Part shown: in pieces, positions 1 to 6,000 of the stretch
How positions within the stretch are numbered: the stretch's first letter is position 1
Layout of the letters: each line of letters opens with the position of its first letter
NCBI GenBank assembly: GCA_014379065.1
Contig: JACMMM010000525.1
Coordinates: forward strand, 1-6,493
Length of the DNA stretch: 6,493 nt
Origin: Saprospiraceae bacterium
Lineage (GTDB): Bacteria; Bacteroidota; Bacteroidia; Chitinophagales; Saprospiraceae
Direction: 5' to 3'
Made by a program: the position numbers and the translations under genes
Notes under the pieces: model-generated
Seen by the model: the letters and a program-made list of their open reading frames with translations, nothing else
What the model was told of the DNA's origin: nothing
The model's database searches: none

Positions 1-2
1 AC

Positions 3-845
3 GCTTACCACCACGAACGCCGAGGCCGACTTAGCATCGCTGGCTTGCATGAATTCATTCGCCACAAAATAGCTGAGGAGGAGCAAAAAGACATGCACCT
101 CTGCCAGATTGTGGACGCGCACTATTTCCGAGGCAGGCTTTCCGCCCAAGAAGCCAGCACCGAAGGGAATCGGCTTTTTTACGACCGCCTCTTTGACGAT
201 ATCCTGATGATGGAAGGGGTTACGACCCACTACCTTCCTGTCCGCACCACTTATTTTGGCCAACGTCAAGAGCGCGGCATTGACGTTTGGATGGCACTCG
301 AAGCCTATGAACTTGCGCTGCACAAACAGTTCGACGTGTTGGTACTCATTGCGTCGGACACTGATTTTGTGCCGCTCGTGCGCAAACTCCACACCTTGGG
401 GGTTCGTGTCATGCTATTTGCGTGGGATTACGACTTTTACGATGAGGAAGGGCGCCGAAGGAGCACGGTCACTTCTCAATCGCTTTGGGAAGAAGTCACT
501 TACCCATTGGCGATGCAGGATGTCATCACCGACGACAACGACCCGCAGTTTCCAGTAAGCCGTCTTTTTGTAGAGCGAAAGCGCAACTTACCTAACGTTA
601 CTCCAGATGCCGAGGAAGTAGTTCCGGTGATCGAAGATGGAGAAACCAAGCGCAGCACCATTTTTAGTTTGAAGGACGGCTATGGTTTTGTCAATTTCCC
701 ACAAACCAACAACCTCTTTTTCCATTTTTCATTTCTGATTGACACAGATTTCAACGACCTGCGCGAAGGCGACATGGTGGAATTCACGCTTAGCAAGAAC
801 GACCGCGGCGAGCCCATTGCAAGGAATGTTAAGTTGATAAAATAG
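3..845 (+). CDS. NYN-domain (LabA/DUF88-like) ribonuclease-like protein with C-terminal cold-shock domain, 5'-truncated
   Basis: Probably an RNA-processing or RNA-decay protein of the cytoplasm: a PIN-like NYN nuclease domain joined to an RNA-binding cold-shock domain. The frame is open back to the window edge, so the TTG at 45 is not taken as the start; 280 residues are visible and the first part is missing. Counting from the first whole codon, the NYN core shows the acidic positions expected of the family: Asp94 in RGIDVWMALEAYE, then Asp119 and Asp121 in the strand-turn SDTDFVPLVRKLHTLG. The family's first catalytic Asp, normally in an N-terminal FIDGxN-type motif, would lie upstream of the window. 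An acidic linker (about 174-216) leads to the cold-shock fold (about 217-280), with RNP1-like GYGFVNF and RNP2-like NLFFHF and the ending DRGEPIARNVKLI. The stop codon TAG lies inside the first copy of the intergenic repeat. The domain calls are confident; the RNase activity and targets are inferred from the family. Confidence 0.85.
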   Translation, partial: AYHHERRGRLSIAGLHEFIRHKIAEEEQKDMHLCQIVDAHYFRGRLSAQEASTEGNRLFYDRLFDDILMMEGVTTHYLPVRTTYFGQRQERGIDVWMALEAYELALHKQFDVLVLIASDTDFVPLVRKLHTLGVRVMLFAWDYDFYDEEGRRRSTVTSQSLWEEVTYPLAMQDVITDDNDPQFPVSRLFVERKRNLPNVTPDAEEVVPVIEDGETKRSTIFSLKDGYGFVNFPQTNNLFFHFSFLIDTDFNDLREGDMVEFTLSKNDRGEPIARNVKLIK

Positions 846-890
846 GGTTGAGAAGTTTAGGGTTGAGATGGTTAGGGTTTAGGGTTGAGA
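843..890 (+). repeat. Three direct copies of an 11-bp TAGGGTTGAGA unit
   Basis: TAGGGTTGAGA occurs exactly at 843-853, 858-868 and 880-890, with start-to-start spacing of 15 and 22 bp. The last two copies extend to a 14-bp identity, TTTAGGGTTGAGAT, at 856-869 and 878-891. A further TTAGGGTTTAG sits between them at 872-882. The first copy supplies the TAG stop of the upstream gene. The units resemble the TTTAGGG telomeric heptamer, but this is a bacterial intergenic region, so the likeness is probably only compositional. Function is unknown. Confidence 0.8.
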
Positions 891-935
891 TCGTTAAGCG
901 GAGCATCTAAACCCTAAACTTCTAAACCCTAAACT
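854..935 (+). repeat. Intergenic inverted repeat able to form a long imperfect hairpin
   Basis: The right half of the spacer (907-935) is made of CTAAACCCTAAACT units that are the reverse complement of the left half. The best local stem I can draw pairs 877-891 with 905-919: 14 of 15 Watson-Crick pairs, one G-A mismatch (887/909) and a 13-nt loop at 892-904. An outer stem pairs 854-864 with 925-935 (11 of 11). An alternative register pairs 851-864 with 910-923 (14 of 14), so competing folds are possible. No T-run follows, so it is not a classical intrinsic terminator. It could be an mRNA 3'-end or 5'-leader structure, a REP/MITE-like dispersed repeat, or a protein-binding site. The pairing is seen directly; the role is not. 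Confidence 0.75.
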
Positions 936-942
936 ATAAATC

Positions 943-1458
943 ATGGTGATTGCCAAAGCACTGCCTTCAGATCTAGAAACCCTGCGCTCCTTTGCTGAGC
1001 GTACCTTTCGCATTGCTTTTGAGGCTGATAATGAACCGGTACGGTTTGAGGAGTATTGTTCAAAGGCATTTTCTTCGGAGCAGTTTCGACTTGAATTGGA
1101 GCACGCAGCCTCCAGTTTTTGGCTCGGATGGGAAGGGGAGACCTTGGCCGCTTACCTAAAATTGAACTTTGACCGGCATCCGCCTGAATTGGCCAGCAAC
1201 AAAACCGTGCAAGTGGAACGGCTATATGTTGAACCCGCCATGCAAGGCCGTAAAATTGGCGCTCAGGTGCTGGATTTTGCCTGTGAACAAGCAATAGAAA
1301 TGGATGCCGACTGGATCTGGTTGAGCGTTTGGCAAGATAATCCGCCTGCTTTGCGCTTTTATGAGCGATACGGTTTCGAAATTTTTGGGACTAAAACATT
1401 TTGGCTGGGTGATGAAGCGCAAACGGATTGGCTGGTAAAGAAAAAAGTTTCAAGGTGA
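943..1458 (+). CDS. GNAT-family N-acetyltransferase, PaiA-like
   Basis: A 171-residue cytoplasmic acetyl-CoA-dependent N-acetyltransferase. The acetyl-CoA binding motif A is at about 91-117, VERLYVEP followed by QGRKIG (101-106), the usual Q/RxxGxG/A pyrophosphate loop. Motif B is LSVWQDNPPALRFYERYGF (127-145), with Tyr140 where GNATs often carry a general acid. The length, the N-terminal helix with TFRIAF, the segment SKAFSSEQFRLELE (40-53) and the ending FWLGDEAQTD (153-162) match my memory of Bacillus PaiA, a spermidine/spermine acetyltransferase. Polyamine acetylation is therefore the leading guess, but a database comparison was not possible and GNAT substrates are hard to predict. An in-frame TAA at 937-939 lies just upstream, so ATG 943 is the only sensible start. 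No Shine-Dalgarno is present; the leader is A/T-rich. It lies 97 bp after the NYN gene and ends 3 bp before the convergent START gene. Confidence 0.85.
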   Translation: MVIAKALPSDLETLRSFAERTFRIAFEADNEPVRFEEYCSKAFSSEQFRLELEHAASSFWLGWEGETLAAYLKLNFDRHPPELASNKTVQVERLYVEPAMQGRKIGAQVLDFACEQAIEMDADWIWLSVWQDNPPALRFYERYGFEIFGTKTFWLGDEAQTDWLVKKKVSR

Positions 1459-1461
1459 AAT

Positions 1462-2115
1462 TCAATCTTTTATATGCTCTACTCGGGCATTTTGGTATTT
1501 TTCCTGCTGTAGGATTTTTCGGACAGATTTTGCCGTTTCACGAGGCCCAGTGTCAGCCGTCATTTTTACGAGCCAATCGGGCACACCCTCAGCAGAGTCC
1601 GTAGAAATTTGTTGTTCGACATTTACCCAGCCGCCATTGGTCGGCACAAAAGACCAACGCGTGGAAGTGTTTTTCATGCGAAAAACCCCTTCCGCTTCGG
1701 GTAAGTAGGCAGGGTAGGGGGTGTTGGTGACTATAATTTGCCTGGTATTGGGGTCTTGTTGCATCTTGCTTTGCAAAATGATGTCCCGGTCGTCTAAAGG
1801 CCATGGGAAATCGTACTTCGCGTAGTACCAAACTTCAATGGGTGACACCCGGCGTAGCAGGCGAGATTCGCTAATTTTATAGCCCCAGTCTTTGTAATGC
1901 TCCACGTCGGAAAACAGGGCGGCGATACCAGAAAGTGGAACTTTCACCGCAGTAGAAAGTTTGATGTGCAGCAGCCCAGGCGTTTTTTGGTGGTAAATTT
2001 TAATCCCCTCTTTTTCCCCCTTGAATTCCCAGTTAGAGGAGCTTTGGGAAAAGAGGAGACCCTGAAGGGCCAAGGCCAACAACAAGAAAGGAAGCCTATA
2101 TGGAGTTTTCGACAT
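1462..2115 (-). CDS. Exported START-domain (lipid-binding) protein
   Basis: A 217-residue protein made of an N-terminal signal peptide and one START domain, a helix-grip fold that holds a hydrophobic ligand such as a lipid or sterol. The signal has a short basic start, a hydrophobic core at about 8-22 and a likely cleavage near 23-25 (LLFSQS), so the mature protein should be periplasmic or on the outer membrane side. START hallmarks are WEFKGEKEGIKIYHQK (29-44), the segment with SDVEHYKDW, DFPWPLDDRDIIL in the middle, and a C-terminal helix after EGVPDWLVKMTADTGPRET. An in-frame stop at 2128-2130 lies 15 nt before the ATG, which fixes the start. No lipidation Cys is seen. It lies 58 bp after the esterase gene on the same strand and may be the last gene of the operon, though a possible own promoter lies in the gap. 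The ligand cannot be told from sequence. Confidence 0.85.
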   Translation of the reverse strand: MSKTPYRLPFLLLALALQGLLFSQSSSNWEFKGEKEGIKIYHQKTPGLLHIKLSTAVKVPLSGIAALFSDVEHYKDWGYKISESRLLRRVSPIEVWYYAKYDFPWPLDDRDIILQSKMQQDPNTRQIIVTNTPYPAYLPEAEGVFRMKNTSTRWSFVPTNGGWVNVEQQISTDSAEGVPDWLVKMTADTGPRETAKSVRKILQQEKYQNARVEHIKD

Positions 2116-2149
2116 GGATGGGAGATTTCAGTACTAAAAGCATAATCTT

Positions 2150-2157
2150 CAAACGTA
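2150..2157 (-). promoter_or_regulatory. Possible Bacteroidota-type -7 element for the START gene
   Basis: On the minus strand, 2157 to 2150 reads TACGTTTG, an exact match to the TAnnTTTG -7 element of the Bacteroidota primary sigma factor. It lies in the 58-bp gap after the esterase stop and about 34 nt before the START gene ATG, which would leave a short leader. I find no TTG-type -33 element at the usual 19-21 nt spacing (nearest is about 31 nt away), so it may be weak or a chance match. Confidence 0.3.
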
Positions 2158-2173
2158 ACTAATATGGTTCATG

Positions 2174-3019
2174 TTATTCGCCACCGCCCAATCCATTGAT
2201 CCATTTTTCCAGAGTTTCCGCTGTCGTTCGATCTTTTAGGACAAAGCCCAAAGAATCAAGGTGTGAGCCTCCCATAATTGGGTACAAAGTTTTGGGGCCG
2301 GAATATTTTTCAAAAAAACTTACGGAGCTCTCAAACGGAACGATAGCATCGTCTGTGCCATGGACCAACAAGCCGGGCAGATTCTCTGATTCTCTGAGCC
2401 ATGTTATAGGATTGGCGGCACGGAAAGATTCGCTTCCTGGCGGCCCACCTGCATAGCCGCGCAAGGGCTGTAGGTTGGGCAGTTTTTCCAAATCTAATGG
2501 CCCACCAAAAGAAAAAAAACCTGAAAAATCGTTTTGGCTCATGCCCAGACCAGCCAATTCATTGCGGTTAAACGCTATGTGCGCTGCCAAAGTGGCCCCA
2601 GCTGACATGCCTCCTATCAAGAGTTTTTTCTGACTTAACCCATGGGTTTCCATTAGTTCCAGAATCTTGCCCAGTGCCAAATTCAAATCTTGGCGCATAT
2701 CAGGATAGGAAAACCGTGGACTCAAGCGGTAGGCAGGCATCACTACGGGAAATCCCCGGCGCAAAAACCAATCTGCGACCGTCGGGAATTGATCCGGCCA
2801 CCCCAAGCGCCAACCTCCACCGTGGTAAAAAACGACCACACTGTGTTGTTCTGGCACATCCTTTGGAGGCATCCAAAACATCAAGTATTGACGCCAATGA
2901 GGGCCAAACCAGTGTTTTTCTGGCTTGCTTAGCGCGATACCCTTCCATTGGTGCTGAACAAAATGGAAGGGTATCGCTGCAATTTGTTTTGCGAGTGCAA
3001 AGGGGCGAATCGTTTTCAT
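2174..3019 (-). CDS. Alpha/beta-hydrolase, HGGG-type esterase/lipase (HSL/BD-FAE-like)
   Basis: A 281-residue serine hydrolase, probably a carboxylesterase. The complete catalytic apparatus is visible: oxyanion-hole motif HGGGW (66-70), the AYRLSP strand (96-101) typical of this branch, a helix with Asp107 and Asp111, nucleophile elbow GMSAG with Ser139, acid in HGTDDAIVP (Asp224 most likely), and base His253 in GGSHLDS. No convincing signal peptide or membrane segment is seen, so it is likely cytoplasmic, although the basic N-terminus MKTIRPFALAKQIAAIPF is mildly hydrophobic. Its ATG is 3 nt after the stop of the large surface-protein gene and in the same frame, separated only by TAA and one AGC codon, which strongly suggests co-transcription and coupled translation. 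No Shine-Dalgarno is seen. The substrate is unknown; aryl, acyl or polysaccharide-linked esters are all possible. Confidence 0.88.
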   Translation of the reverse strand: MKTIRPFALAKQIAAIPFHFVQHQWKGIALSKPEKHWFGPHWRQYLMFWMPPKDVPEQHSVVVFYHGGGWRLGWPDQFPTVADWFLRRGFPVVMPAYRLSPRFSYPDMRQDLNLALGKILELMETHGLSQKKLLIGGMSAGATLAAHIAFNRNELAGLGMSQNDFSGFFSFGGPLDLEKLPNLQPLRGYAGGPPGSESFRAANPITWLRESENLPGLLVHGTDDAIVPFESSVSFFEKYSGPKTLYPIMGGSHLDSLGFVLKDRTTAETLEKWINGLGGGE

Positions 3020-3022
3020 GCT

Positions 3023-6000
3023 TTAACGAAGCAAGGTCACTTCACCATGATATTCCCCCACATCCCCATTTCCAAAACGCACGACCATGTAATAAACGTA
3101 CACATCGCTGGGCGCGTCTTTGCCATCGGCACGCCCATCCCAGGCTTCTTTCTCGGGAACAGCCTCAAAAACCTTTTGTCCCCAACGATTGTAAATCAAG
3201 AACGTAGTCACCGTTGATGTGCCGCCAAACGGCACTGGGCGGAAGGTATCGTTTGCGTTGTCGCCGTTTGGCGTGAACGCATTAGGTATTTCAAAGCACC
3301 GCTTGGTGTTATACACTACGGGGTCAGATTCTGCTGTGCAACCAAGGGCATCCGTGGCGATGACCGTGTAAATAACTGTACTACCTATAGGGACTATCTC
3401 CAGTGAATCGAGCGTTGCACCGGGAATGCGTTCGCCATTGGCCGTCCATTGTAGGCTATCCACATCCCCACCGAGCACTTTGATGCTTAGTTTCACCGCA
3501 ATCCCTTCGCAAACGGAATCCTTTGGTTCAGGCACACCTTGAATAATGTCCAACACAATCGGCGGAAACACATTCACCTTTACCTGGTCAGCATCGGTAC
3601 AATTCGTGCCGTAATGAAGGGTAGCTGTATATGTGGTGGTCAGCACGGGTGAAACCTCAATACTGCTGCCTATTCTATGTCCCGGCATCCAGATGATACT
3701 GTCTGCTGGAGCGCCTGTTGTCGTTGCAGTAAGTGTGACCGATTCCCCAAAGCAGATGGTTTGATCTTGTCCCGCGTTTACGCTGGCATTGGCCACATTA
3801 ATGGTTATAGAGCCTTGCACGGTGCAGTTTTGGTTGCTTGCAGTAACCGAATAAGTAATGGTATCGGTTGGCGCAGCGATGGGATTGGGAATGTTTGGAT
3901 TGTTCAATCCTGTGGCTGGCGTCCACTGGAATGTCCCCGGGCCATTGGGTGGAAGTGTTAGGGCCACAGAATCACCTAAACAAATAGAAGTGTTGGGATT
4001 TAAATTGAGCACCGGCAAAGGAATCACATCTACCAATACGGTGTCTAAGGCACTGCAGCCTTCACCATACTGAAGTGTAACCGTGTATTCTTGCAAAGAA
4101 TCCGGGCTGACAGTAATAGTATTGGTAGTCTCGTCGGTTGGAAACCAGAGAATCGTCCCTGGATCACCAGTAGTGCTGGCTGTTAGCGTTGCATTCGCTC
4201 CTTCGCAAATAATCTGGTCTGGGCCGGCAAACACGCTGGCGTTGAAATATTTTACGGTCACGTCGCCTTCCGAACTACAATTAGGCCCCTGTGCTATTAC
4301 ATGATAGGTAATATTTTGGGTAGCCGAGGATACAGGATTAGCCGAAGCTGGGTCGTCCAAAAAAATGGCAGGCGTCCAGGTATAAGTCACATCTACCTGA
4401 CTGCTGTTGTTCAATACCACTGAGCCTGTTGAACAGATAACGGGGTTTTGAGCGAGATCTAAAAGAGGGGACTGCTCTACAAATACCGCTACGCTAGTGC
4501 CTGCCGGGCAAGGCAGATCCTTGATGCTGATCTGGTAAAGGGTTGTATGGGTAGGTATTGCAATGGGGTCCAAGCAATCTGGGCACGAAAGCGAGCCCAC
4601 GTTCATCGGATCCCATTGGTATTCGTAATCAGGGTTGTTCGGGGTTACCGTCACTTCTATTTGCGAGGAAGCACCAGGGCAAATTATAGGCGGCGTTGCT
4701 TCCGCCACCAGCGTCGGCGGGATAAAGACGGGCACAAAAATATCCGCCGTGTCCAAACAGCCGCCAATGCTGGTAACCCGTTGATAAGTAAAGGTATCCG
4801 TTGCCAAGATGACCAGACTCCAAAGATCTTCAGGCGTTAAAAAGGTGCCATGCGGAAGCCATGCGTGCTCAATACCAGGGAAATTCGCGGGCTCGTAGAT
4901 TTTGGAAATCAGGTAAATTGTATCACCTTGACAATATATCTCTTTATCCAGCACACGGCGTATCGCCTGATCGGGCAACGAGTCGACTTTTACCCGCACA
5001 GAATCGTACACCACGCAAGTCCGATTGCCGCTCACAACACTGTAAGTAGCGGTGTAAGTGAGGGATTCCGTGGGTGTTGAAATTACAGTGGAACCTGTTG
5101 TCGGATCCAAGAAGTAGGTGGGCGACCAGGTGATGGGTGAACCCGCAGGGCTAGCACTAACCTGAAGGGTATCTTTTTCGCCAAGACAAAGCTCGTGCAA
5201 GTATTCCCCAGCAATATCAATATCCGCAAGAATTATGGTGACCGTTACGTCCCCGGTTTGACTGCAAGCCCCATTTTGGCTGGTGGCTACCAGGGTGTAG
5301 GTAGTAGTCTGGTCTGCCAGCGCAATGGGGCCGGAAATGTTTGGATTGCTCAACCCTGCGCTGGGTGTCCAGTCATATTGCGTGGTTGTGTTCAATAGGG
5401 TCGCTAATTGTAAGGGATAATTTTGGCATAAAACCGTATCGGCAATCAAAACAGGGAAATGCAGCGTGTCCACGTCAATCGTCGCATAATCATTTACCGT
5501 GCAGCCTTCCAAGGTGACAGAGGCGGTGTAGGTGATGGGAAAACTGGGGCTTGCCGTTGGAGTCAGGCTGGTCGGGTCATTTAATCCAACTGCCGGAAAC
5601 CACGTCACTGCTGTGCCGGGCGGGTCAACAATGGCCTGCAATTCAACGCTCCCGCCAATACAAATGTTCGGAGACGTAAGTGTCGTCACAGAAATACCCG
5701 GCGCGACGACTTTTATAAAAACTGAATCCACATCCTCGCAAGTTCCTACCGCACCCGTCACCTTTATCCAAAGGCTCTGGGTCGGAGAGGTAACAGGGTC
5801 AGCAATATAGGCATTGCTGACCGCCGAAGTTGGCTCCCAATAATAGGTTGTTGCGCCGCTGGCCTTCAATTGCGCGAAATCGCCTTTACAGACCTTCAGG
5901 GTATCGCCGCCAGAAACCAACACTTCCACGCCGTCCTTGATTTCAGCTACCAAGGTCTTGAGCACCACTTCACCACAGCCGTAGTTTCTGGAAATATTGA

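Noticed and set aside
45..47. TTG at 45 as the start of the NYN/cold-shock gene
   Set aside because: The frame is open back to base 3 with a sequence that continues the NYN domain, and the N-terminal catalytic Asp motif is absent, so the gene is cut by the window edge.
846..942. Real telomeric repeat or linear replicon end
   Set aside because: The units are few, irregular, inverted on each other and flanked by ordinary genes on both sides; the likeness to TTTAGGG is probably coincidence of composition.
846..942. CRISPR array or intrinsic terminator
   Set aside because: The units are only 11-14 bp with no regular unique spacers, and the hairpin is not followed by a T-run.
941..1294. Minus-strand reading frame of 117 residues
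   Set aside because: It lies entirely antisense to the well-supported GNAT gene and shows no recognisable domain or plausible composition.
2674..3207. Plus-strand reading frame of 177 residues
   Set aside because: It is antisense to the esterase catalytic core and the T9SS domain, rich in Arg, His and Pro, and has no recognisable motif.
4547..4840. Plus-strand reading frame of 97 residues with many Arg and His
   Set aside because: It is antisense to modules 5-6 of the surface protein; its basic composition is what the opposite strand of such repeats gives.
3308..5929. Surface repeat region as a recent tandem DNA expansion
   Set aside because: Modules share a protein pattern and cysteine spacing, but most differ strongly at DNA level, so only a paired duplication in modules 7-10 is supported.
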